Source: Methylocaldum sp002005105
GTDB taxonomy: Bacteria; Pseudomonadota; Gammaproteobacteria; Methylococcales; Methylococcaceae
Length of the DNA: 64,000 bases
NCBI RefSeq assembly: GCF_051027545.1
Contig: NZ_CP194902.1
Location: 4,898,001-4,962,000 of the forward strand
Reading direction: 5' to 3'
This document shows positions 17,820 through 25,520 of this stretch, in pieces; positions within the stretch are counted from its first letter, which is position 1; each line of letters starts with the position of its first letter. A program made the position numbers and the translations under genes. A model generated the notes under the pieces. It was not told the origin of the DNA, did not search any database, and saw nothing but the letters and a program-made list of their open reading frames with translations.

Positions 17820-18059
17820 TCAACTGGGCGAATCGGTCATGGGTGGCGGTCGGCCAACCCGCACGTTTCGATGGGCGTGACATCCATGCAGACAGAACCG
17901 CAGGAATAAGCCCTGTATCGTGGTTTTGGATTGGTGATCGAGACAGGAAAAATCGGTCGCACAAAGGCTCCCTGTTTCAATGAGCTCAGAGAGCTTGTCG
18001 ACGCTGATTCGAAGCATGACGCTGTCTTTCTCGTTCAACGGGGGAGTTATGGAACCCAT
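17820..18059 (-). CDS. Small Cys-containing protein immediately downstream of a Fur box
   Basis: A 79-residue frame. A conserved-looking part starts at the internal Met (MLRISVDKLSELIETG), followed by LCATDFSCLDHQSK and FLRFCLHGC, which gives four Cys in about 35 residues. Start 18059 is the first ATG after the Fur box; ATG at 18017 fits the conserved segment better and may be the true start. The last 15 residues look low-information and may follow a frame error. Function is not recognised; an iron-related role is inferred from the box only. Confidence 0.5.
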   Translation of the reverse strand: MGSITPPLNEKDSVMLRISVDKLSELIETGSLCATDFSCLDHQSKTTIQGLFLRFCLHGCHAHRNVRVGRPPPMTDSPS

Positions 18060-18085
18060 GATGACGCATCCTCCATGATACGAAT

Positions 18086-18104
18086 GATAATGATTCTCAT
18101 TATT
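18086..18104 (-). promoter_or_regulatory. Fur box
   Basis: GATAATGATTCTCATTATT matches 16 of 19 positions of the classical box GATAATGATAATCATTATC. It lies 26 bp upstream of the small gene at 18059 (minus strand), so it probably represses that gene pair when iron is plentiful. Confidence 0.75.
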
Positions 18105-18156
18105 TGGTCAAGCATTCCTTCGTCACCCCCGCTTCCCGTCTTTTGGTGAAGCCGGC

Positions 18157-18238
18157 ATAGCCCGGATGGAGCTTTGCGGAATCCGGGACGATCGGTGCCT
18201 CGAGTCTCCCGGATTCCACTGCGTTTCATCCGGGCTAC
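18157..18238. repeat. Dispersed palindrome (GTAGCCCGG family), copy 2
   Basis: It shares more than 80% of its bases with 10508-10589 in the same orientation, including the inner GGAATCCGGGA/TCCCGGATTCC pair. Confidence 0.8.
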
Positions 18239-18509
18239 TTGCTGGTGCGCCTCCGGCGAGGGAGTGGCAGCTTGCCGGCATATGCCGAAGCGCGTAACGA
18301 TGTCGCAGCCCACATTCAGTGAAACGCAACGCCGGAACAGCGCAGCCACGATCGTCCCCTGTTCGGAGCCAAATCACGCGATTTCCGCGTCGCCGTCACG
18401 GGAACCGTTGGCGATATAAAGGCAAAGGAAACCGTATAAACTTCCGGTACGCTCGAACGTTCGAAACAGAAAGGCTCCCTTCGGAGTACTGGGAAACAGG
18501 AAGAAACCC

Positions 18510-19235
18510 ATGCGCCAGATCACATTAATCGTTACCGTGCTCGGACCTTGGATGTTAAACATCGCCTGGGCGGCAGAAGTGAATCACACGCTTGCGCTCA
18601 GCGTCGTTCAGGTCCAGGCCTATCCAAGGGACGGCAGGGCTTTTGTCGGCTCCGGTGTCGTCGTCGATTACGATCGCGTGGCGACCAACTGCCATGTCAC
18701 GCGGCACGCCGATTCGATCGTCGTCGGGAAAGGCGCTTTACGCTATCGCGCAGCCAGCCAGCGCGCCGATTTGAAACACGATCTGTGCATTCTTGAAGCG
18801 CCGGGAATGTCGCTACCGGTTGCGAGTCTGGGCACCACATCGGTACTTTCCGTCGGCGAAACGATCTATATGTACGGCTATCCCCGAGCTATCGGCATCG
18901 CTTTCGCCGAGGGCCGTGTCGAACGCTTGCATCCCTATGACGGCAGCTTGGTCATCGAAACCACCGCGGGTTTCGTCCAGGGCGCGAGCGGCAGCGGGAT
19001 ATTCGACCAGGACGGCCGCCTGGTCGGTCTCGCCACATTCTTCTCCGCGGGCGGCAAGACCGGACACTATGCCATTCCCGCGGACTGGATTCCGGGTCTC
19101 ATGGCCTCAGACCCCCAGCCGATCAGGCCCTTGTCCGGTTCGCTGTTTTGGGAAGACACCTCCGCGCTCCCGGATTTTCTGAAAAGAAACGGCGACCGGT
19201 CCGCTGCGCCGAGCTCGCCTCCGCAATCCCGCTGA
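18510..19235 (+). CDS. Secreted trypsin-like (S1C/HtrA-type) serine protease without PDZ
   Basis: A 241-residue protein with a signal peptide (LIVTVLGPWMLNIAWA). The catalytic triad reads as H62 (ATNCHV), D91 (DLKHDLCIL) and S160 (GASGSGIF, the G-x-S-G-S form of HtrA-like enzymes). After the protease fold (about 25-205) there is only a short tail rich in Pro and Ser, so the usual PDZ domains of DegP/DegS are absent. It should act in the periplasm as a small housekeeping or signalling protease. It is a single gene; the substrate is unknown. Confidence 0.82.
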   Translation: MRQITLIVTVLGPWMLNIAWAAEVNHTLALSVVQVQAYPRDGRAFVGSGVVVDYDRVATNCHVTRHADSIVVGKGALRYRAASQRADLKHDLCILEAPGMSLPVASLGTTSVLSVGETIYMYGYPRAIGIAFAEGRVERLHPYDGSLVIETTAGFVQGASGSGIFDQDGRLVGLATFFSAGGKTGHYAIPADWIPGLMASDPQPIRPLSGSLFWEDTSALPDFLKRNGDRSAAPSSPPQSR

Positions 19236-19495
19236 AGGCGAATCAGGCGCGCCCATGGTTTGCGGCCTTGACGGTCAATCTCTTCCTCCGCAGGTGAATG
19301 GGGGCAGTTCTCGAATTCCGGCATGTGTCGGCGCGCGAGGACTGCTCCCCGATGTCCCTCCTCTCCTCGCCTACCCGTATGGAACGGGGAGAACCCACGG
19401 CTCTCCCCGGTTAAACCTCATTCGGATGTCCGCGTCTGCTTAGCGGTCATATTCCCCGGAATAGGGCATCCGCATAGAGTTGCGTCGTATTCGTC

Positions 19496-20686
19496 TCAGT
19501 GATCGCTCTTATACCAATTGGGCATCGCGATGATGCAGTTCGGCGTTAGGCCAGCCTTCTTGAGGACATCGACCGTCGCGACCACCTTGTTCTGGTGCAA
19601 GTCGATAACGCTCACCGAACCGTCGTCCATCTCCGGCAAATTGATGAAGCTGTTCTGAACGATGGCGTAGCGATGATCGGGCGAGAGCACGAAGTGGTGC
19701 GCGCCGCCGGCAGTCGGGATCGTCGACAGCAGTTTTGGCTTATAAGGATCGGCGATGTCGAAAATGTTGAAAGCGCCGGGCTTGGCTGTAGTGATATAGA
19801 GGCGGTCGACTTCCTCGTTGAAGCCCATTTCCAGCGGGATACTTTGGCCGGTTTCCGCGAAGTCAAATACCCTCTGAAATCTGAAGTCCTCGGTCTCCGA
19901 ACGCCAGGTCGCAGTCCACAAGGCTCCGCCATTCATATTGTTTATGTAGGCTATCTGGGGCTTGCGATGGGGGATGAAGGCAATTTCGACCGGCGCTTCC
20001 CCGGAAGGCGAGGGTTTATACGAAAGCTTGTGGGTCGAAAGAATTTTCCGGGTAGACGCTTGTATGACGGAGACCGTCTCGCCGGCATCGTTCAGATCAT
20101 TGGGGTTGACCGTGCTTGTCACGAAGATGCGGTCGAGCTCGTCATTGAGCATCACGCCGTGGGGATACTTTATGAACTTGTCGCTAGCTCCGTCGTTCCC
20201 GATCGTTGCAATCGGCTTATCCGACCGGGCGTCGCCAACGATGACGTTGTTGGACCCCATGCAGCTGAGATACCAGTGCTTGCGATCGTCCGAGAACGTT
20301 ATGTCCTCTCCCACCTTGCAATCCGGGACGGCTACGACGGTCTTTTCTTCGGGGAATTTCGAGAGGTCGTAAACATAGAGCTCGGTATGCCCGAGGGACG
20401 TGACATATGCCTTGGTCACGTCTTTGTTGTAATAGATGTGATGTGCCACGAAATCCGGGGGCAAGGGCGTATCTTTGACAATCTGGTTGAATGTGGGCGA
20501 GTTCGGGTCCACATCGATGACCGCAATACCCTCTCTGCGATTCGGCTGCCCAACCTTGCTTTCATAGTTGAGCATGGCGAGCAGTTCAGCGCTTGCCGTG
20601 GCCGGTACCAAGACGCTCAGGGCGCTCAAACTCAATACTCGTAAAGAGGCGCGGGTGAAGCGATGGCATTTCATGCTTTTAAGCAT
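19496..20686 (-). CDS. YVTN-type beta-propeller periplasmic protein under TetR control
   Basis: A 396-residue protein. ATG at 20686 has AGGAG 8 bp upstream and opens a signal peptide (LSALSVLVPATASA). The mature protein is a string of beta-propeller blades: GIAVIDVDPNSP, LYVYDLSKFP, VIVGDARSDKPIATI, TVSVIQASTRKIL, and SVSVIDLHQNKVVATV near the end. This is the YVTN/NHL-like pattern of periplasmic propellers that bind or sense a ligand or serve as quinoprotein-like scaffolds. No PQQ or heme motif is seen. It is divided from its regulator only by an operator-like site. Function unknown. Confidence 0.75.
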   Translation of the reverse strand: MLKSMKCHRFTRASLRVLSLSALSVLVPATASAELLAMLNYESKVGQPNRREGIAVIDVDPNSPTFNQIVKDTPLPPDFVAHHIYYNKDVTKAYVTSLGHTELYVYDLSKFPEEKTVVAVPDCKVGEDITFSDDRKHWYLSCMGSNNVIVGDARSDKPIATIGNDGASDKFIKYPHGVMLNDELDRIFVTSTVNPNDLNDAGETVSVIQASTRKILSTHKLSYKPSPSGEAPVEIAFIPHRKPQIAYINNMNGGALWTATWRSETEDFRFQRVFDFAETGQSIPLEMGFNEEVDRLYITTAKPGAFNIFDIADPYKPKLLSTIPTAGGAHHFVLSPDHRYAIVQNSFINLPEMDDGSVSVIDLHQNKVVATVDVLKKAGLTPNCIIAMPNWYKSDH

Positions 20687-20720
20687 CTCGGTTCTCCTTT
20701 CTTTCAGTTTGGACACAATA

Positions 20721-20747
20721 ACAAGATGACCGGTCGTTTTATTAACA
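20721..20747. promoter_or_regulatory. TetR operator candidate 1
   Basis: GATGACCGGTCGTTTTATTA contains the palindrome GACCGGTC (20728-20735). The same 18-base block (ATGACCGGTCGTnTTATT) recurs at 21365-21382 upstream of the TetR gene. It sits between the regulator's stop and the propeller gene start. Confidence 0.7.
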
Positions 20748-20757
20748 GGCAAAAAAA

Positions 20758-21351
20758 TCAGGCTTTGAAGTAATCGTCGAGGAGAAACTCGAAGACCTGA
20801 CTGAGGGGCTGAACCGAACGTTCGATTTTCATGCGAAGCAAAGCGCCCTGCCAGAGATTGAGCACCAGGTCGGCCATGAACGTGGCTGTCAGGTCCTTTC
20901 GGAAGCTTCCTTCCGCTTGCCCGCGAGCGATACCTTCTTTCAGTTTGTCGCGATAACGGTGGACGGCGTCGCGCAGCGAGGTAGAACAAAGATCGCTCGT
21001 TTCGCCTATCTCTCCGATGAGGTTGCCGAGCAGACACCCGCCTTTGAAGTCTCTGCGCTCGGTCTCCTCCATGAGTTCTTTGAAATAGGCTTTCAGCGCC
21101 GCCTCCGCACTGACATTCCTGCGATTGAGGTGTCCGTCGAGTTGCTTGATGAACGGCTCGATGTAGTGCTGGACCACCTCTGCACTGAAGGCTTCCTTGC
21201 TGGCAAAGTGGTTGTAGAAAGACCCCTTCGGCATGCCGACGCTTTCGACGATTTCCTGGATTCCCGTGCCATGGTAGCCCTGCTCCATAAGAAGCATGAC
21301 GCCATGGTCGAGCAGCTTTTCTCGGACTTCGGCGGAATCTCGTTTTCTCAT
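20758..21351 (-). CDS. TetR/AcrR family transcriptional regulator
   Basis: A 197-residue regulator. The N-terminal helix-turn-helix is canonical (GYHGTGIQEIVESVGMPKGS, then FYNHFASKEAF, residues 25-58). The C-terminal ligand domain resembles the NemR/AcuR group, with a Cys in GGCLLGNL near 105, a position where NemR-like regulators carry a reactive Cys. It is transcribed in the same direction as, and upstream of, the propeller gene, and both have a matching operator. Autoregulation plus control of the propeller gene is therefore likely. The inducer could be an electrophile, which is inference from the Cys. Confidence 0.88.
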   Translation of the reverse strand: MRKRDSAEVREKLLDHGVMLLMEQGYHGTGIQEIVESVGMPKGSFYNHFASKEAFSAEVVQHYIEPFIKQLDGHLNRRNVSAEAALKAYFKELMEETERRDFKGGCLLGNLIGEIGETSDLCSTSLRDAVHRYRDKLKEGIARGQAEGSFRKDLTATFMADLVLNLWQGALLRMKIERSVQPLSQVFEFLLDDYFKA

Positions 21352-21362
21352 GGGGCATGAAC

Positions 21363-21385
21363 AATATGACCGGTCGTCTTATTTG
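21363..21385. promoter_or_regulatory. TetR operator candidate 2
   Basis: ATATGACCGGTCGTCTTATT (palindrome GACCGGTC at 21368-21375) lies 12-17 bp upstream of the TetR start and matches operator 1 at 17 of 18 positions. Confidence 0.7.
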
Positions 21386-21473
21386 TCAATGGGGCTTCTT
21401 GAGGAATTTTGTCGTCTGTCGGCAAGTTTGCAGGCTTGATTTGCTTACGATGATCAGAAGCAAGCGGCAGCAT

Positions 21474-21821
21474 TAGAGCGTTTTCATCGCGCTCGTACGG
21501 CAAAACAGGCTTGGCGAAAGTCGTTGGCGCCTTCGGCTCGGGTAAATGGATTCAAGCATTCGTAGGTCAGCAATCCTTTCCCAATCGCAAACGGTCGCTT
21601 TAGTCGCGACCCTTCCGACGAAGACGCTCGGCCGGGACGTGGCGTCGGGAAGGGCGGCTTCGGAGCTCCAATCGCAAACGGCCTGGCCGGGAGCGCCGGC
21701 CACGCCCTTCCCGAAGACGCCGTTTGCGATTGGAAGGGGCCGATTAAAGGCCCGTTTGCGATTGGGAAGGGATTCCCGACCTACGCGCGAGTGCCCGTAC
21801 AATAGGTATGAAAATGCTCTA
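21474..21821 (+). mobile_element. MITE-like element family A, copy 1
   Basis: The ends TAGAGCGTTTTCAT and ATGAAAATGCTCTA are inverted repeats. It shares with copies at 37344-37574 and 44096-44275 the inner block CTCGTACGGCAAAAC and GTTGGCGCCTTCGGCTCGG. No transposase gene. The middle is expanded by several AATCGCAAACGG-type inserts, making this the longest copy (348 bp). Confidence 0.82.
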
Positions 21822-21923
21822 AGTACATTCAGGGGAGCCTTGCGGCATAGGCAACCTGCAGGACAACCCCGCCAATCAAGCCAATCTGTCGAGATTCCGC
21901 AAATATTTGCGGAATGTACTTAG
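21819..21923 (-). mobile_element. 105-bp element family B, copy 1
   Basis: Perfect 12-bp inverted ends (CTAAGTACATTC) and an inner palindrome CCGCAAATATTTGCGG. It is the inverted twin of 37242-37346. It overlaps the tip of family A copy 1 at CTA. Confidence 0.85.
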
Positions 21924-22127
21924 CCCAAAATTCGCCTGGCAATGGCTGTAACCGGAAAACGACTAGCAACGCGTTATGGTTAACAAAGGCGAGAGCGTGC
22001 TCAGGACGTGCACTTGGCGCGCGGAATTCTCGTTGTGGGCGCTTCCCGCTCGGATTGACTGATTCCACCAGCAATGAGCCGCACTTTCCGCCACGCACTT
22101 CGTACAGATCAACGGCAGGAATTCGGC

Positions 22128-22298
22128 GAGGCTGTGTGAAAACTCACGAGCGAACCGACTCGAGATGGAATTCACTCCATTCATCCGTCACTAACAAGCA
22201 AATTCTGAATCGATAACTCCACGTCGGCAGGAACGTTAGGCAAAACTCGGCGGAACCTCTCCACCCGATTTTCAATTTTTGCGTTTTCACACAGCCTC
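22128..22298. mobile_element. 171-bp element with perfect 16-bp inverted ends
   Basis: GAGGCTGTGTGAAAAC at 22128-22143 is repeated exactly, inverted, at 22283-22298. The sequence resembles insertion-sequence termini, and the short length without a transposase suggests a non-autonomous derivative. Confidence 0.7.
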
Positions 22299-22398
22299 CG
22301 GCCTGAACGGTCATTCGCCTTCGCCGATACCGGCCATTTCTGAACGACTGCTTTACCCTCGGGCGACTCAAGGAGGATATAGACAAAAAGAGCGATCC

Positions 22399-23409
22399 TC
22401 ACGGGGGAGGAAAGGCGGCAAAGTGGCGGGCTAATCTCTCGTCAAGTTCGGGCTTCCATGTCTCCGGCATAACGGCGTTCACTTGCTCCAGCATCTCGGA
22501 AGCGCGTCGCACTTCTTCAGGACCAGGCGCCCGCCGGAGGGTGGCGGAAAGCCACATATACGTCTTGGCGAGAAATTCGGGAGCCAAATTGCCGGTGGCG
22601 GGGTCGCGAGGCGCCGTGAAATACAATTCTGCGGTTGGGAAGTAAGCCGGGCCGTAACCGTGTGAGGCCGCCGATTCGAACCAGTAGCGGGCTTTCTCCG
22701 GACTTTTTGGCTGCTGGCCGCCGGCGAGTTCGATCATTCCGAGCCGATATTGAGCTTCCCCATAGCCCCGTTGCGCCGCCTGCTCAAGCCAGGCCCTTCC
22801 CTTGGCGGAATCTTGCACGGCCGGGTCGCTCTCCAGGTAAAGCAAGGCGGTCGCGTACATCGCCTTGACGATACCTCGAGCCGCGACTTGTTCGCACAAC
22901 GCGACGCCCTTGGCCGGGTCCTTGGGCACACCTGTCCCGCGGAGGTATAGCTCTGCCAACGCGCAGTGGGAAATCCAGTGCCCGCCCTGGGCAGCATCCT
23001 CGTAGAGGACGGCCGCGCGGGCCGGGTCGGTCGGACCGTTAACGCCTTTCACCAAGCAGTCGCCCAGGAAATGCTGGGCGGTTGGCAGCCTGGCCTTGGC
23101 CGCGCGCTCATACCAGCGGCACGCCTCTGCGGCGTCCTTGGGGCGGCCCCAGCCAAGATCGTAAAACAGCGCTAGGGTGAACTGAGCCAGGGGGTTGTTT
23201 TTCTTTTCGGCGTGTCGCCGATATTCCGCATATGCCCTTGAATAATCCTGCCGGGCCAACAATTCCTGGGCCTTTTTCAGTTGGGCCGACCAGTCTTCGG
23301 CCGCCGCGAGAGAAACGGATGTCGAAACGGCCAACCACCCGGCCACAAAGCAAAGACCCCGGCGAACCGGGGTTTTTGCAAGCACCTTGAAAACGAATCG
23401 CCTGTCCAT
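22399..23409 (-). CDS. Sel1-repeat (TPR-like) secreted protein
   Basis: A 336-residue protein with a signal-like N terminus (GWLAVSTSVSLAAAEDW) followed by tandem Sel1 repeats of about 36 residues. Examples are AEACRWYERAAKARLPTAQ, AAVLYEDAAQGGHWISHC, GRAWLEQAAQRGYGEAQYRL and ARYWFESAASHGYGPAYF. Sel1 proteins are scaffolds for protein-protein contacts, in envelope processes or signalling. The C-terminal TYMWLSATLRR is also common in secreted members. A tail-collar pseudogene ends 7 bp upstream of its start. No function beyond scaffold can be stated. Confidence 0.85.
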   Translation of the reverse strand: MDRRFVFKVLAKTPVRRGLCFVAGWLAVSTSVSLAAAEDWSAQLKKAQELLARQDYSRAYAEYRRHAEKKNNPLAQFTLALFYDLGWGRPKDAAEACRWYERAAKARLPTAQHFLGDCLVKGVNGPTDPARAAVLYEDAAQGGHWISHCALAELYLRGTGVPKDPAKGVALCEQVAARGIVKAMYATALLYLESDPAVQDSAKGRAWLEQAAQRGYGEAQYRLGMIELAGGQQPKSPEKARYWFESAASHGYGPAYFPTAELYFTAPRDPATGNLAPEFLAKTYMWLSATLRRAPGPEEVRRASEMLEQVNAVMPETWKPELDERLARHFAAFPPP

Positions 23410-23415
23410 CGGACG

Positions 23416-24087
23416 TCAGTTGCGCGAAGGAAAAAGACCTTCAAGGGCAACGATGCAGTTGAGCACCAGATAGGGCGGCATGATCTGGACCGGCTGGCTT
23501 CCGCCGCTTGTGCCGATGGTAGTTGTCGCGGATGCCGTACCCCCGACGGAATTCGACGCCATGTCGACATCCGGCGCGGCCGTGTTGTAGGTGTTATTAC
23601 GGCCGGTCGACGACAGAGCATTCCCTGCCGGGTTGGGGGTGGCGGCCTAGCCGGTGTTTGCCCGGATTTTCAACCCGGACGTATCAACTGTCGTTGTTGC
23701 GGGGTGGCTGTGCGCAGGCATCTGGCCGACGTTTAGAGTCACCGCTTCCGAACCTCCATTTTCACCGAGAATGCGGTTGGATAGTCCTGGCCCCTGGCCC
23801 ATATGCATGGGAACTCGCCCCCGCAAATCGGGAAGGGCGAAAGTGGTCTGGCCGTTGCCGCCGTAAGTGGTGCCCAACAGCGCAAACAACGCTGAATTCT
23901 GGGCGATGGACAGGAGTTGTCCATCGCAAGTGGCCCAACCCCGTGGCGCGTAGTTGAAACCGACAAAGTCGATGGAGCCGAGATAGTCCTCGGATCCTGC
24001 CGCCGAAGCCGAAATGGCGGTCGACAGCATGCCGCCGAACAGGATGACTCTCAATACCGAGCGAATTCTGTTGTGCAGAATGTTCAT
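23416..24087 (-). pseudogene. Phage tail-collar (microcystin-dependent-type) protein with an in-frame amber codon
   Basis: Signal peptide (VILFGGMLSTAISASAAG), then the collar domain: GSIDFVGFNYAPRGWATCDG, then LLGTTYGGNGQTTFALPDLR, then LNVGQMPAHSHPATT. The frame meets TAG at 23647-23649 after 146 residues. Continued in the same frame it encodes 76 more residues, ending in the conserved family C terminus (QIMPPYLVLNCIVALEGLFP, SRN, TGA at 23416). One base change therefore interrupts an otherwise intact 223-residue gene. Family members form trimeric surface or phage-like collars. Either a recent pseudogene, a sequencing error, or a suppressed codon. Confidence 0.82.
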
Positions 24088-24112
24088 CGTTGGTTCTCGC
24101 AGGATTGAGTGT

Positions 24113-24994
24113 CTAATCTGCTTTGATGGATCGGCGTGTCGCCCGCAGTCCCATTAAGCCTGCTCCGATCAGCCAGAACGTGGCGGGTTCGGGAACGGCC
24201 GGCGGCGTGGTTTGGTTCACCACGCTGCTGACAAAGAGCCGGCTCTCGACGGTGGCGCTATAAGTGCCATCGAACAGAGCCAGAAACATATTGTTCTCTC
24301 CAGTCAGATTTATTATGGCGCCCGGGCTGAGAAGGAAATCGAGCAATACGGTGCCGCTGTCCGACAAGGACGCACCGACGGTGCCCAATGGCCCGAAAGG
24401 TGTATCCACTGTGGTCCCGTCGTTCGAGCCGCCGGCTGAGTCGCCGAAAAAAGTGTCGGAAATCAGATCGCTGAAGAAGATTTCCGTCACGCCATCATTC
24501 AGAAAGATGTCCCCTTCGATGCCCACGTCGTCTCCATTGGCATCGACCTGATTGGTAAATTGGAGGCCGAGGGTGATCTGGAAGGTATCGGTCGCCGAGG
24601 CATTGCTCAGGGTAACGCCGTAATTTCCGAAAAAGTCTGAGGATCCGGAGCCGCCAGCGGAGTTGCCGGTGCCGGTGAAGCTGATGCCGACGCTGTCATT
24701 GATATCGGTCAGGGCGCCGCCCAAGGGCAGGGTTCCGGTGAGATTGAGACCGCCGTCCACGGTCGAGGTCGTCAGGGAGCCTCCGATCACCTGGGAAAAA
24801 GTCCCGGTTTGGGTGGATCCCGCCGGCGCGGAAGAACTGAGACCATCCAAGTCGACCGTGGCCGTGATGGAAATATTGGGATCGAACGGTACGGCCGACA
24901 CCTCCCCGCTCAGGAACAGCGCGACGGAGCAAGCCAGCACGATAAATCTGGGCAAGGTTGCCGCCGGGAATCGCATGACGGAATGCTGGAACAT
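24113..24994 (-). CDS. PEP-CTERM sorting-domain protein
   Basis: A 293-residue protein. ATG at 24994 has AGGAG 9 bp upstream and opens a signal peptide (FIVLACSVALFLSGEVSA). The mature part is Gly/Ser/Thr/Asp-rich and low in Cys and Lys, like many exported PEP-CTERM proteins. The C terminus is a textbook sorting signal: VPEPATFWLIGAGLMGL, then ATRR and a basic tail. An exosortase cuts at this signal during export to an exopolysaccharide matrix. The exosortase gene is not in the window, but the EpsL-like gene at 6.4 kb belongs to such a system. The role of the passenger is unknown. Confidence 0.85.
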   Translation of the reverse strand: MFQHSVMRFPAATLPRFIVLACSVALFLSGEVSAVPFDPNISITATVDLDGLSSSAPAGSTQTGTFSQVIGGSLTTSTVDGGLNLTGTLPLGGALTDINDSVGISFTGTGNSAGGSGSSDFFGNYGVTLSNASATDTFQITLGLQFTNQVDANGDDVGIEGDIFLNDGVTEIFFSDLISDTFFGDSAGGSNDGTTVDTPFGPLGTVGASLSDSGTVLLDFLLSPGAIINLTGENNMFLALFDGTYSATVESRLFVSSVVNQTTPPAVPEPATFWLIGAGLMGLRATRRSIKAD

Positions 24995-25307
24995 GTCCTT
25001 ATTCTCCTCTGGATTGGTAAAGAACAACCGGAATGGCCGACCTTCGAGCGCAGCAATATTCGCGCCGATCATCTCAAGAGCACGTCCATCAGGAAGAATT
25101 ATCTTCACAACCAATTAGTTACGTTCATTCCGTCCTCGCTAATCCTACGCCCGCCCACGCCAACGGGGATGAAACCGTAAAAATTCCTGACACTGTTACT
25201 ATGACATTCCCCTCCCAGCGCTCCGTTTCGCCTAATCCCTAGGGACCACAGAAGCAGAAAGTTGAGAGAAAACTCGATTATTACCGTTATTGCGTTGGTA
25301 CCCCCAA

Positions 25308-25520
25308 TCAGGTGTAAGAAAATCTGACACTGACCCGCCCTCGGGCCGCATACCCGAACCTTTCGGCGGCTATTTCCTGGATTAAGGAAATGTCGGCGCT
25401 CGAATGGGCCGTCGACTCAAGACGAGATCCAGGCCCCAGCAGATCGGCCGGGTCTTCAATCATCCGTTCATGATGTTCGTTCATCGCATTGGTATGGATG
25501 AGCGGGCTCGCCGGCGTCAC
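25308..25520 (-). CDS. Small open frame overlapping the permease stop (uncertain)
   Basis: A 70-residue frame whose ATG overlaps the permease stop (ATGA, 25517-25520), which suggests coupling. Content (MNEHHERMIEDPADLLGPGS and EIAAERFGYAARG) is not recognised. Without homology it may be spurious. Between 24995 and 25307 no gene is seen. Confidence 0.3.
   Translation of the reverse strand: MTPASPLIHTNAMNEHHERMIEDPADLLGPGSRLESTAHSSADISLIQEIAAERFGYAARGRVSVRFSYT

Noticed and set aside
22181..22402. 73-codon minus-strand frame overlapping the Sel1 stop
   Set aside because: Most of it lies in the 171-bp element and a dispersed repeat, with no ribosome site apart from the overlap, so not called as a gene.
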